Shown here piece by piece: positions 1 to 15,000 of a stretch of DNA of 40,332 nucleotides. The notes under the pieces are model-generated. The model searched no databases and had not been told where the DNA came from. It saw nothing but the letters and a program-made list of their open reading frames with translations. A program made the position numbers and the translations under genes. How positions within the stretch are numbered: the first letter of the stretch is position 1; every line of letters begins with the position of its first letter. Source of the DNA: an uncultured Clostridia bacterium (GTDB lineage Bacteria > Bacillota > Clostridia > UBA1381); NCBI GenBank assembly GCA_910585795.1, contig CAJUFV010000164.1, positions 1-40,332 of the forward strand. The letters run 5' to 3'.

Positions 1-3000
1 TGGAGTATTAGGAACAGGAAAAGAACATGGTACATCGACAACTACATGGGATGAAGTAGAGAAGCTGAGTGATATAACACAGCTATCAGTATCAGAATAT
101 GGCGTATTTGCCGGAGCGGTGAAGGAAGACGGAACAGTCTGGGCATGGGGCTATAACAATGTTGGTCAGTTGGGTAACTCCGGAATAAAGTATGTTGGGA
201 CAAATGGCGCTCAATATGACTACTGGCTGGAGTCTACAAGTGTCGGATTCCCTCCAACGCGTAAATTTGTCATAAATGACGCAGTTGTAACAAATGGCGG
301 TCAGACTTATACCAGAGATAATCCTATGCCGTCAAGCCTTACAGGTGCGCATGCTATTTATGAGAATCAGGAATTAGTTATAGATACATCAACTATAGCA
401 GGTGAGGAAATATTTGGTTTTAACCTTTTGACTGATAAGAATTCATCAGAATCTTTAGAGAAGTTTATTAAGATTACTTCTTTTGATGAGACTATGGCTA
501 CAGTCAGAGACGGTAATACCATTGTGCCTAACGTTAATCAGAAATATGGTATAGTGCCGATTATAGTAAGAGATGTTGAACGTGATTTCACAGGTATTCT
601 TCGTGTAGAAATCAGACCACAGGGATATAAGGCAACGCCTATGGTTTCTTCCAGACAGCATAGTACAGTTGCTCTTAAAGCAGATGGAACAGTCTGGACC
701 TGGGGTGATAATGTAAACGGTCAGTTGGGTAATAATACAACTGCAAATTCACTTACCCCAGTACAGGTATTGAGTGGTGATGCCGGTACAGGTACATATT
801 TAACAGGAGTTGTACAGATAGCTGCTGGCGGTACAACTGCTGGAGGTAACCGTAACTTCATGCTTGCTCTTCGTGAAAACGGAACAGTATATGCATGGGG
901 TAATAATACCTATGGTCAGCTTGGTAATGGTGAATTTGGTAATCCAACAGATAATGAATCTGACAATTATCGTATACCGGTACAGGTAGTTGCAGGTGAA
1001 CAGTATGGAACAAATAAATATCTGAATAATATAGTACAAATCGCCGCAGGCCCAACATTCGCAATGGCTCTTGACAGATATGGTAATGTTTATACATGGG
1101 GTCAGAATAATGTGGGTCAGCTTGGTAACGGACAGACTACAAATTCAAGTACCCCTGTACGTCCGGCAGGAGGTCAGTCATATACTCTTTATCTAGAGGA
1201 TACTGTACAGATAGCTGCCGGAGGTGACTGGTCAAGCGGTATATATGATTTTGCTATTGTAGTTAAAAAGGACGGAAGTGTTCTGACATGGGGTAACAAC
1301 GCAGATGGTCAAATTGGTAATGGTACTATTGGCGGAAATTATACAACTCCTGTACGGGTATCAGGAATAGGTAAAAGTAATTTGGATAATGTTGTACAGG
1401 TAGCTGCCGGTGGTTTATCCGCTGCCGCTGTTCATTACAATGTTGTTAAGGATGAATCAAAGGTGATTGCTGATTCTGCAACAGGCAGAACTGCGTTTGA
1501 TGAATCTTATGATAATTATAAGGCATATACATGGGGATATAATGACCAGAGACAATTAGGTTCTGGATTCACAGACGGATATAAAATGTCTCCAGTTGTT
1601 GTAAAAACAGACGCGGATACTGAACTTAGTAATGTAGTTGAGGTTGCTGTATCTATGCAGAATATGGCGGCACGTACTATTGAAATGGTAGGTGATAAGC
1701 CTGTTACAAAAGTATATGCATGGGGTAATAATACCTATGGTCAGATTGGTGTTGACAATACTACGACACCTCAAGCTTATGCTGCACAGGTATTAGGCGG
1801 ACAGACCAATAAAGAATATCTTGAGGATACTGTAGGTATATATATAGGTGTTAATCATATAGGTGCTATACAAAATGATTATTCTGTATGGGATTGGGGC
1901 CGTAATGACAAGGGTCAGCTTGGTGACGGTACAATTGATACAAGAAAAACACCGGTTCAGGTTGTATCCGACCAAGGACAGCCGCAGCTTACAATTTCAG
2001 AAGCTACATTATCAAGAGACGGAACAGATAAAAAAGTAGTAATCCATTATGATACATTAAGAATCATTGATGAAATAAAGACAATTACAGCTGTTCAGGC
2101 TGGTGATGAGCTTGTTATTGATAAAGATACAATTACAGCTGTATCTTCATTTAACCTGCTGAATGAATCGTCATATAATCCTGATGGTTTGGAATTCAGC
2201 TCAATAAATGAAGCAGTTGCAACTGTTGATAAAGACAGCGGCGTAGTAACAGCGCATAAAGCAGGTACTACTTATATTATAGTACGCGACAGTAAGGGTT
2301 CTGAGGGCTTCTTTAAGCTGAATGTTATACCCAAGAACTCAGGAATTGCATATCCTGAGGTACAGGCGGGTGTAGCGCATGTTATTGCTCTTAAGTCAGA
2401 CGGAACAGTCTGGGCATGGGGTCTTAACAATTATAGTCAGCTTGGCGTCGGAACTAAGGATGGTACATATGACCAGCCGATTCAGGTATTAAGAAAAGAA
2501 AATCAGAGTGACCCTGATTCTAACAATGTACCACTTACAAATGTTGTAAAAATTTCTGTCGGCGCATATCATAACCTTGCCCTTACATCAGACGGCTATG
2601 TATACGCATGGGGCTGGGGAAATAACGCGGCTCTTGGCGACGGTCTTACAACAAATCATATGTCAAATGTTGCTATGATGGTTGTAGGTACTAACTATTC
2701 AAATACAAATACAAATGTATATCTTGGAGATAATTTCATAGTTGATATAGGCGCCGCAGGATACAGAGGAGATACTGCGTATTCAATGGCTCTTGATGTA
2801 AACGGAAATGTTTACACATGGGGTGCAAATCATTATTATGTTATAGACCCTCAGTTTACTGCTGGTGCTTACAGGGCAATTCCTTATAATATATCTGATG
2901 CAAATACTATGCTGAAGGGTACAGTAAAGCTTGTGCCGGATTCTGTAGGCCATACGGCAAGAGTACTGCGCAGAGACGGTCAGATTATTTCGTGGGGTTA

Positions 3001-6000
3001 TAACGCACAGGGTAATTTTGGTAACGGCACAACAAGTGGTTATGTTACAACACAGGCTAATCTAAATGGTAAAAAGGCTCTTTATGCAAAGGGCGGATGG
3101 CATAATGCCGCAGTCATAACTACTGACGGAACAGTTATGACATGGGGTTATGGAGCAAGTGGCGCGCTCGGAAACGGAAGCGCTACGTCTAATGTTCTTA
3201 CACCGACTGTTATTGCTGAATTCAGCAAGCATAATTATGAGCAGGGAATCAGTTTAACATCTGAAGGAGTGACATTACTGTCTGACGAGGATGTATCCCT
3301 GAGAGAAGTATCCGCAGTTCTTACAACAAAGAGCACAGAAACAACAGGCGAAACACCAAAAGCTCTTGGCGTGCTTAATAATGACGCTGAAGAAACAGAT
3401 GTTGACGGCGTATATGAAATAGAACTTCCGCTTGGCGCGTTAACAGCTAAGCCGGTTGTGTTTGCTAATGATAAAACTGCAAAGGTTCGGTTCTACAATG
3501 TAGATATGAATGCTCTTGAAGGAGATGTATTCGTAGAGAACGGAACGGCAAATTATCAGGGAGCAAGTTTGAATACATATGATGTAGAAACAACAGGAAA
3601 TGAAAAAATAACTAAATATGTCAAGGTACATGTTGAGTCTGCGACCGGAAATACAACAGCGGATTATCTGATTAAGCTTATAAATTATCCGTCAAAGACT
3701 TCAACAGCAATGCCTATATTGGTAGACACATCTGCCAACACTGCTGTTGTTATGACAGACGGAATGGTATATACATCGGGTCAGACTAATCAGCCTTCTC
3801 TCGGCCGCGGAAACTCGGTAGGATTTGGTGTTGTAGGTACTGTGCATGCCGGCGATTCAGGCGCGGAAGGCTCAATGCTTGAGGATATAATTTATGCCGC
3901 TACTTCAAACGGTGAAGTACAGTCAATGTATGCGATTAAGGAAAACGGAAGCGTCTGGTCATGGGGTAATAACGATTATTATCAGCTTGGCAACGGTAAG
4001 AATCGGCCTGTTCCGGAACCTGTAAGAGTTGGTACGTCTTACTTGTCAATGAGTCAGTATTTGTACTCACTGAAGGTGGGCGGGGACGGTCTTAAGATTC
4101 AGGCTCCGTCAGTTGATTCCTTTAATGTGTTTGATACAACAACAGGCGAGGCTACAACTGCTGAATTGTTATGGCAGACTTACGACGGAAGCTCGGATAT
4201 TATAACGGTAGACCCGAAAACAGGTGATATAAGTCCGGTTGGAGTAGGTACAACATATGTAATAGTTTCTATTGCTAATGACCCGCTTACAACAGGAGTT
4301 GTTAAGGTAGAGGTTCGTCCGTCAGATGATACGGTTGGTATAGGCGCTAACGGCAGTGTAGCATATCCGCAGATTGCGGCCGGTGTTGACTTTACTGTAG
4401 CGCTTAAGGCGGACGGAACAGTCTGGACTTGGGGTAACAACACGTACGGACAGCTTGGCAATGGCGTGTATAACGGAACAGTTGTCTATCCGCAGAAGAT
4501 AGAATCACTTTCAAATATCACAAAGATTGCTGCTGCCGGTCAGTTTGCGGTTGCTCTGGACACAGACGGACACGTTTGGACTTGGGGTAATAATAATAGA
4601 GGTCAGCTTGGCAACGGCACAACAGATAACTCTAACGTACCTGTACAGGTTCTTAAGGGTGAACAGAATGCCGATATTGATGAAAAGATTCATCTTGAGG
4701 ATATAGTAGCGATTACAGCAGGTTATCTGAATGCTGATAATGGTTTTGTTGCCGCGCTTGACAGTAAAGGTAATGTATACGGTTTCGGAGGAAATCAGTA
4801 CAGACAGTTTACAACAGCGAATATTAACTCTTCCGCTATACCTGTAATGTCACCTGCTAAACAGATAGTTGATATAAAAGCAGGACGAGGCGCAACACTG
4901 TATTCATTAACATCAAACGGCATTATATACGCGCTTGGTAAGAATAATCTTTATGAATACGGAACAGGCGGCACATCTGGTTCTGTTCTGACAATGGTTC
5001 CTCTTACAGATCGTGCAATGGCTATCGGGGCAGGTAATCAGAACGGTTTGGCGGTAACATATGTGCTTAACGCTGACAGTGTACCTAGTACAACTGCGTA
5101 TGCGTGGGGTAACAATTCAAATAACGCGATTTCACTAATGAACAAAGCACAGCTAAGCAAGCCTGAACCTCTGCAGAGCAGAGATAATATTGCATTGCTT
5201 GGCGGTGGTGACAGTATATATACAATAGATAAATCCGGTGAAGTGAAGATGTCGGGTCTTGGTGATCACGGTCAGCTTGCAAACGGCTCAAATTCAAGCA
5301 CAACATCGTCACCATCTTCAAATAACAGCTTTATGAAGTCAGACGGAACAACGGCAACTGATGCTGTTGGTGCCGCGTCTTCAATCGGCGGAACACATTC
5401 ATTGTATATAGATTCAAACGGTAATGTATGGAGTACGGGAAGTAACGATACATCACAGCTTGCGCTTCAGAATGCTGGTGATGAAATTAATATAGCGCAG
5501 ATGATTGGCGCGCAGCCGACAATTATAGTAAAACAAAGAGAAATTCTTGCTAAAAAAGGTGTAACAACTAATGAAAGTATCGGTAAATGGATAGATACAG
5601 CAGGTAAATTCAATGTATTCTCATCTGCTAATGAGGCGGCTGTATATAGTCAGAAATATGACGTATGGGATAAAACTGTCGCAGAGGTTACTCCGGACGG
5701 AAAAGTTAAGGGTATAGGTGTAGGTCAGACTTACGCTGTAGTTAATATAGAAGATGCAGACGGTAATGTTGTTAATACACAGTATATTCTTATCTCTGTA
5801 GTGCCTGATATGGATGAATATATAACATATCCTATGGTTGAGGCAGGTCAGACTCATACTGTAGCTCTTAAAGCGGATGGAACAGTCTGGTCATGGGGTA
5901 ATAACGCAAACGGTCAGCTTGGTCTGGGATATACCGGAGGTATGGAGACAGAGCCTCAAAAGGTTATGTCTAATGTTAAAAAGATTGCTGTAGGCGATAA

Positions 6001-9000
6001 CTTTACAATGGCTGTTGACTTTGACGGACATCTGTGGACATGGGGTATAAATAACTATGGTCAGCTTGGTCTGGGTCTTGCGACAAATGTAAAAGTTAAT
6101 ATACCTACAAAGGTACAATCATTTATAGACAATAATCTGCTTATTACAGATATAGCAGCAGGCGGATATACTACTGAAGAATTCGCACTTGCTCTTACTG
6201 ATACAATGGATGTATACGGCTGGGGTAAGAACTATAGCAGGCAGATAGCAAATGAAAATGTTGCCGCGCCTCAAACACCTGTTTATACAGGCGTTTCAAG
6301 AGCTATTGCGGTAGCCGCGGGACGTAATGCAACAAGCTATGCTCTTACAGAAACAGGCAAAGTGGCTGTATGGGGCTACAACGGCAATATGGAGCATGGC
6401 ACAAAAGACCTTTCTACTTCAAGTATTGTTAAATCTTATGTAAGTATAGACGATAAGGTTGTTTCAATTGCGGCAGGTTATGGAAGCGGTTTTGCAATTA
6501 CTGATAAGAAAGAAACATACGTATGGGGTAAAGGCGACAGCGGTAATCTCGGTCTTATAAATACCGATGGTATGCCTTTAAGAAATAACAGTATTTCTAA
6601 TTCAGTACGTATAAGCGGAGCAAAGGCGACTTTTGCAATTAAAGAAAATAATGGAAGTAATGAGAACCTTCTTGCGGCAGGCTTGAATACAAATAGTATG
6701 CTTGGCGTAGGCTCATTAAAAGATAAGGAAGATAAATTCCAAAATGTAAAGAGCAGCAGTGATGAGAACTTTACAAGCGCAATATGGGCAGACGCTAGTA
6801 ATTCAGGTACTCATTCGGCCGCTATTCAGAGAAATGGTGATGTATACGCATGGGGTCTCGGAAGTCAGGGCCAGCTTGGCAATGGAGCATTCGGCAACAG
6901 TGATTACCCGACAGCTGTAGGTACTCAGCGTATAAAGATAGACGGACTTGACAATAATGGTATCTTAACGTATGTCGGCGCAGATGACAGAAGTCTGTTC
7001 CCAGAAATTGTTTCCGGCTTCAATGTATTTAAAGATAATACTTCAGCTAAGGGAACATTTAGATATGTTTCATCAAATCCGGATGTAGTTGACGCTGAAA
7101 CTGACAGTCATATATTGAAATTTGTTGGTGTAGGTGAGTCTACAGTTGTTGTGGCGGATGAAGAAACAGGTCTGTATACGATTATAAAGATACGCGTACT
7201 GCCTGAAACATATAAAGACACACTGTTACAGGATGTTGTTAAGGATGTAACATTCCCGAAGGTTATTACCGGCGGACAGCATTCTATTGCGCTTAAGGCA
7301 GACGGAACAGTATGGACATGGGGCGACAATACATACGGCCAGCTTGGTGTTAACAAGGATAAGACTGTATTGCCGAATTCAGGAACACCGGTTCAGGTTA
7401 TACTCAGCAGCGGCGATAATCTTACAGATGTTGTGGATATTGCTGCCGGCACATATACATCATTCGCTTTAACAAGAGACGGAAGTGTATATTCATGGGG
7501 TAACAATACATACTATGCGCTTGGTATAGGTTCAACAGATCAGGGTCTTAATCAGATATATCCTGTAAGAGTGCGCAGCACTGACGGCCAGGGCTTCTTT
7601 GGTGACGGATTTGAAAGCAAGGTTATCAGGATTGCAGCAGGTCCGTATAATGCAATGGCTATTCTTGAAAACGGAACAGCTTATGCATGGGGATATAATC
7701 AGCATGGTCAATTAGGCTTAGGTCATGGGTCTACTTATCCGCTGCCAAATAAGGTGGTAGGCGTTAACAGCGCTATTGACGCTTCATTAGGTACATATTC
7801 AACAGCAATACTCAATAATAATGCGACTGTACTAACAGTAGGCTATAATTATTACGGTGAACTTGGTATTGGTAACAGAAGCAATACTTCTCTTGTTCAG
7901 GTAATGCAAAAATCCGCTGAGGACGGCCCATTAAAGGGAATAGTTGATATTGGACGCGGTGACCATCATGGTGCGTATGTAACATTTGAACTGAATAAGG
8001 AAAAAGCCGCATTTGATAACTATGTATATGCGACAGGCTACAGCAGAGAAGGTATAACAGGTACAAATACATCAAGTGATGTAAATATATATCCTGTACG
8101 CGCGACAACAGATGGCACAGAGCCTCTTACAAATATTTCTCAGGTTACAGCAGGTTTAAGAATACATGCTGCAAAGACAAACACATCTGAGTCAAATGTA
8201 TATGCATGGGGTCAGAATAATATAGGTCAGACAGGTAACGGCTATGTAGGCGGAAATATTTTACTTCCTACACTTGTAAAGAAAAATAACAGCGGTATAG
8301 ATAATCTGTCAGATATAATGCTTGTCAAGTCTAATGCTGCAAGCTCGCATATTATTGCGGCGGCAAAGAGCGGCGGAGTATATGTATGGGGCGCTAACGG
8401 AGGTTATCAGCTTGGTGACCAGTCAAATGAAAACAGTGCATATCCTGTTGTTGTAGGCAGCAGCCCAATAGAAATTGACAGTCATACAATCAGAATAAAT
8501 CTGGCATCAGGCGTTGATACGGCTGATGTGACAGCAAGCACAACTGCTCAGCTATTCTCACTGTTCAACAGTACTGTTGGCGACACAAGTGAAATAACCT
8601 GGAAGGTTCTGGATAAGGATATTGCAGATATAATTAATAATCCTACCACTTCTGTAACAGACGGAGTAACATCTAATACTGCTACAATTCAGGGCTTTAA
8701 TGAAGGTACAACAACCATCATAGCAACAGATTCACTCACAGGAAAAACAGTATCTGTAAGAGTAATTGTTTCTATGGGCTTCACAAATCCGAAGATTGCT
8801 ATAGGCAATGATTTCGTAATTGCATTGAGAGCAGACGGTACAATCTGGGGCTGGGGCGCAAATGATTATGGTAAAGTCGGTGTGGGTACTGATTCATCAA
8901 TTATCGCATCTCCGACATTAATCGATAGATATATCTTAAATAATCAAGAATTTGAATTTACTCCTGAGACAATAGTTGATATAGCGGTAGGCGGTGACCA

Positions 9001-12000
9001 TGCGCTTGCTCTTGATAAAGACGGTCAGCTTTATGCATGGGGATTGAATAACTATGGTCAGCTTGGTGTAAATTATTACACAGTTAACAAGGCGAACAAA
9101 CCGGTTATGATTACGGCACAGGAGCTTGAGGGTGTTGAAATAGTTGCTGTTACAGCTGGCGCAGACCATAGCGTGGTTCTTTCAGCAGACGGAAAGGTTT
9201 ACTCATTCGGTAGAAATGACAGAGGTCAGCTCGGCAGCGGAACAGCGAACGGTAATCAGAATCCTGCGCCTGTAGTTATGAAGGGCATAGGCGGCAACGG
9301 AACACTTAGCGGAGTTGTTGACATTGCGGCCGGTGCGGCTCATACAATGATGCTTCTTGGCAACGGAACTGTCTGGACTATTGGTGATAACACGAATAAA
9401 CAGCTTGGTGTAAATTCTATAGGTGACGGAAATCAGTATGCTTCTACTATTCAGCAGGTAGAGCTTCCGGATAAGGATGGTTCTGCATCTGGCGAGAAGG
9501 TAATTGTTTCTAAGTTATCAGCGAATGCTTATAACTCAGCATTTATTACTTCAGACAGTGAGCTGTATATTTGGGGTAATAATGACCAGAATCAGACGCT
9601 AAACGAATCAGGAGGAGCTTATATTTCAGTTCCGGCAAAGATTAATATTAATAATGTTGCTGATGTTCAGTTCGGCGATGTGCGCGGTGTGCTTACTCAT
9701 GTGGCTGTTATGACTAAGGACGATAATATCTACACATGGGGACGCGGCAGCCGAGGTCAGATAGGAAACGGCGCACAGCCTGATATTGCTTCTGAACCTG
9801 TTAAGCTGTCAGTAAACGGTGCACAGGATAATATATGGGGAATTAGTGCGGGCGGTTCTAATACGTCTGTAATCCTAAAGGACGGCTATGTATACACATG
9901 GGGCGCCAGTGAAAAGGGTCAGCTTGGCAACGGAACAGCAGGACAGACAACAGAAGGTGAGACAAATCAGCTTGAACCTGTAAAGACAGGAACAGATTAT
10001 GTTTCACTTGAAGAGTATTTTGTAACTCTTAATGTAGGTGAAACAACAGTTATAAACCCTGTATACAATAAATTCTTCAATGTAAAGGATTATATTGACA
10101 ATGCTGTAGACTTCAGTGCAAGTTCACTGAATACAGCAGTCGCTGATACAAATGCTTTGACAATTGAGGCTAAATCAACGGGCAGAACACAAATTGTAGT
10201 AGAAGGCGGCGGTGAACAGGCTACAGTAGTTGTTACAGTAGTTGATGCTGATAATGAATATAAGGCTATACCACAAGTAGGCTCAGGTGATGACTTCACA
10301 GCAGCGCTTGATAAATTTGGTAAGGTCTGGACATGGGGTAATAATGCAAACGGTCAGCTTGGTAACGGCAGCAGTGAAAATCGTATTTCACCTATAAGCA
10401 TAGAATTTGATTTTGCAAACCCCGCGTCAAACTATATTACAAGAATAGAAACAGGAAATAATCATACTATTGCTCTTGATAACACAGGTAAAGTATGGGC
10501 TTGGGGTGATAATAGCTATGGACAGCTGGGCAACACCTCACGTAATTCAAATAAACCTGTACAAGTAATTCTTCCGGATAATGTAATCGCAGAAGATATA
10601 GCTGTTGGTGAAACAACAAGCTACGCTCTTGATGCAGAAGGTCATATTTATGCATGGGGTAATGTAAAATCCGGAACAGGTTATGGAAATACACCTGTAA
10701 AACTTGATTTATTTGAAAGAATGGTTCAGATTTCAGGTAAATATGGTCTTAAGACAGATGGTACAATATGGCAGATACCTGTGAAGAATGGTTCTGCTGT
10801 AGTACTGAAAAAAGATACAAAGGGTATACGCTTTGTAAAAGTAGCTTCTGATGACCATATAGTTGAAAGAGCAACAGCTGATAATTTTGATACTACACAT
10901 ACGCTTCTTATTTCAAGAGACGGCGAGCTTTATGTATTCGGTGATAACCGATATGGTGAGCTTGGTCTTGGTGATGATTTTGACACTGTAGGTGACAATT
11001 CAGTTAATAAAATTGCGAGTGTGCCGGATGTAGTTGATATTGCGGCAGGCTATCGCTATAGTGTGGCTGTAACAAGAGACGGAGCAGTTTATACATGGGG
11101 AGCTAATGAGCCTTACAGTCAGTCAGGCCAGCCTATGCAGAGGGATTATAAGATACCGACACTGGTTGATTATACTTCATCATTTGCAAATCCAATTATT
11201 ATTGCCGCAGCAGGTATTGACCATACAGTAACTGTTGACAGTGAGGGATATGTATGGAGCTTTGGTTCAAATAGTCATAGTCAGCTTGGTAATCAGGATG
11301 ATACAGATTCATATATACCTGTTATTGCCGGCAGAAGACAGATAAGCGTAAAGCCTCAGGTTCTGCGTATTAATGTAGGAGAAGAGCATGATGTTACAAC
11401 TGATTCAGCAACAAATCCTGCGCTTGAGGTACACAGCGCAGAACACTTAAATCTGCTTGGTAAAGACTTAACAGACGATAAGGATTATACGGTTGAATCT
11501 CTTGATACATCAATTGTAACTGTAAATGATGATGATAAGCATACAATTACAGGTGTAAAGAATGGTAAAGCTATTCTAAAAGTAGAAAAAGTATCCTCAG
11601 GTACAATTGGATATGTAACAGTTTATGTAGGTCCGAACGGCGGCATCTATCCTATGGTAGACGGCGGCGAGGGTCACAGTGTGGCTCTGAAGGCGGATGG
11701 AACAGTCTGGTCATGGGGTCATAATGACAAGGGTCAGCTTGGTTATGCTTCAAGCGGAGACTCAAGTGTTTCTCCTGTAAAGGTGGCTCTTGATGAAGAG
11801 GCTGTAATGATAGCGGCAGGTTATAAACATACGCTTGCTATAGGTGCTGTTAATGGTAATGTATATTCATGGGGAGATAATACTTACGGACAGCTTGGAA
11901 ATAAAAATACAGACAGCTCGTCAGTAGAAATAGATAAGGTTAAATATTCAGACGGAACAGAAGTAGATAATGCTGTAGGAGTATCAACATACGAAAATAC

Positions 12001-15000
12001 ATCATATATCCTGCTTGCAAACGGAACTGTTGCCGCATTTGGACGTGATTATAATAATCAGAATTACGCGTCAATGGTTTCAGGTCTGTCGGATATTCTT
12101 CAGATAAGCGGTAACTATGCGTTAAGTATAAGCGGTGAAGTCTGGAAGATATCCAGCGGTTCGCTTCCGACAAAGGTGATGGGCTATAAGAGTGGCAGCA
12201 AAGAAGTTGCAATTCTTAAGATTGCTTATGGTACGAATCATCTTCTTGCGCTTGATGAAGAAGGTTATGTATGGGCGCTTGGCTCAAATGACAGAGGTCA
12301 GCTTGGTCAGAATAATACTTCCCCTGCTTCAGTACCTGTAAAGGTTCTTGCGGGTAACCAGCAGGGCAGCGATACTTATCTTAACGGTATTGAGGAAATT
12401 TCAGCTGACAGCTATGTTTCAGCAGCTATAGACAGTAACGGAAAGATTTATAGATGGGGAGCAAATACATATGGTCAGCTTGGTACAGGTGACTCAAATG
12501 ACAGACTTGTTCCTGCAAAGGTTCTTACTGCGACAGATGAGCTTAAGTTTGACCTTGTAGCAGGCGGCAATACTCATCAGATGGCTGTTGATGAAAGAGG
12601 CAATGTATGGGTTGCAGGTAATAATGAGTACGGACAGCTTGGAGACGGTACGACAATTAATAAGGATATTCCGCTTATGGTTGGCGGAAATGAGGTTGTT
12701 ATATTTGACAATGGTGAAGCTGTATATGGTACAATCTATATGCAAACGGGCGATAATAAAACGTTTAAAGCCGGCTTCAATGTATTCAACCTGTATGAAA
12801 AAGACACGCTTCCTATGGATGAGTTTGAATTTAACTCAAGCGATTACGGAATTCTTGCAATCAATCAGACAACAGGCGCTGCAACTGCTGAAAAGGCAGG
12901 TACAGTTTATGTGTCTGTAACAGAAAACAAATTCAGCCAGAAGAGCGCATATATAAAGGTAATTGTAACAGATAATAATGTCGGATTTAAACCGAAGGCT
13001 GTTACAAAGGGTAATCATTCACTTGCGCTGAAGGCAAACGGTACAATCTGGGCGTGGGGTGTTAATACAAAGGGACAGCTTGGAGACGGTACAACAGCTC
13101 CGAGTGATGAACCGGTTAATGTAACACCAAAAGATATAACATTTAAAGAAATAGCGGTAGGTGATGAATTTACTCTTGCGGTTGATTCAGACGGAAACGT
13201 ATGGTCAACAGGAAGCAACGAATATAATCAGCTTGGTGTTTCAAAGACAGACGTATCAACACGTACAAGATTTGAAAAGATTGACGGTCTTGCAAATATA
13301 ATTGCAGTTTCAGCAGGACATTCGTTTGGTATGGCCCTTGACAAGAGCGGTTATGTCTGGACATGGGGAAGCAACAACAGAGGTCAGCTTGGTATAGGTA
13401 ATACCAGCTCTGAAGCTGCTAAGCCTCAAAGAGTTTCTAATGTTGATAATATAACTGCAATTTCCGCAGGTTATGAAAATGCTATAATGCTTCGTTCGAA
13501 CGGTACAATTTGGACGATGGGAGCAAATAATAACGGTCAGGCAGGTCTCGGACATAATCAGTCAGATATATGGATGCCGACAGAGGTAAGAGACCTTGAG
13601 GATATTGTCGATATTTCCGCAGGAAATAATCATAGTATTGCGCTTGGATTTACATCCAATGTTTATACAACAGGTGATAATACTAATGGTCAGCTTGGAA
13701 ATAACGCGGGCTCAACAAATACATATACCAGAATTACAACTGATATTGCGGATGTAGAAGCGGGTAATATGTATAGTGCGGTCGTTGAAAGAAGCGGCAA
13801 ACTGTTCGTCTTTGGTATAAATAAACAGGGTCAGCTTGGTATAAACAACAGAGATACAATGAATATACCTGTTGAAAATACTATTATAAAGAGTCTAAAC
13901 GGCGGTAAGGTAGTTATTGATGGTATAAGCCTTGGTAATCAGTACACTGTATTCTATACAAAAGACGGAGATGTATATGGATTTGGTGATTACTCACTTG
14001 GTGAGCCTCTTGAAAGAAATGAAACGAAGAGTTTAATTCCGGTTCTTATAGGAGAAAGAACGGAGCTTATCTCTACATATGAGATTACAATTCCTGTTGG
14101 TGAGGAGGAAATACTTAATACATATTCAGGTGACAAATTCAACCTGTTTACAGATTATAAGAATCCTGGAGACTTTGAATTTGACAGCAAAAATAAAAAT
14201 ATAGCAATAGTAGCTAATGACAACGGAAATGCAAGAATCGAAGGTGTTAATGTAGGTATTACTCACATTGTTGTTAAAAAGGGTGATTTGCAATCAATAT
14301 GTGTTGTTAATGTAATTGACCCGGATGCTAAAGCAGCTCCTATGATAGCGGCAGGTAATGCCCATGTTGTTGCACTTAAGTCCGACGGAACAGTTTGGGC
14401 ATGGGGACGTAATAATCATGGTCAGCTTGGCACAGGAGATGTATCTTCTTCATATGAGCCGATTAATGTAACTGCTCTTAATGATAAAAATATAGTTGCG
14501 GTACAGGCAGGAGAATGGCATTCAATAGCTCTTACACGTGACGGTAAGGTTTATACATGGGGCAGACATGATTTCGGTCAGCTTGGTGTCAGTGATGCGC
14601 GTTTGTTCATTCCTACACCTACATTAGTAACGGGTATTCCAGCAATAAAAACAATTGCGGCAGGAAATCAGCATACAATGCTGCTTGGCGAAGACGGCTA
14701 TGTGTATAGCTTTGGTAATAATAATTACGGTCAGCTTGGCGCTAAAACAATAGGTCAGTCTCCGGATTTGAATTACTCAAAGACACCATTAGCTGCAGAG
14801 GGCCTGAATAAGGTTATCAGTATTAGTATTGGAGCAGGCGGTAATTCAACAAAGGCAGTGCGTTATGACGGAACAGTTTGGGGCTGGGGTGATAACACCA
14901 GCGGTCAGATTAATAACTCCGGTATGAATAAATATGAGTTCCCAATAAAGATTGACCTTGGTGAATTTAATAATCGTGTAATAAAAACATATGATGGCCG

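Noticed and set aside
119..121. GTG as the start codon of the giant gene
   Set aside because: The 39 codons before it are open and encode RCC1 sequence in frame; the GTG codes for a Val inside a blade core, and no ribosome binding site stands at the proper distance. The gene begins upstream of the window.
3230..3697. Boundary between a five-blade and a two-blade propeller
   Set aside because: The two parts sum to seven, no Big2-like spacer intervenes, and every other propeller here has seven blades, so an insertion is the simpler reading.
4031..5821. Propellers as beta-lactamase inhibitor-like (BLIP-II) proteins
   Set aside because: BLIP-II shares the RCC1-type fold, but no inhibitor-specific contact residues can be identified by eye, and fold alone does not support the function.
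12588..12920. 110-codon plus-strand frame overlapping propeller H and Big2-like module 8
   Set aside because: It is out of frame with the giant gene, whose frame here encodes clear RCC1 blade 7 and a Big2 pattern; the alternative product resembles no family.
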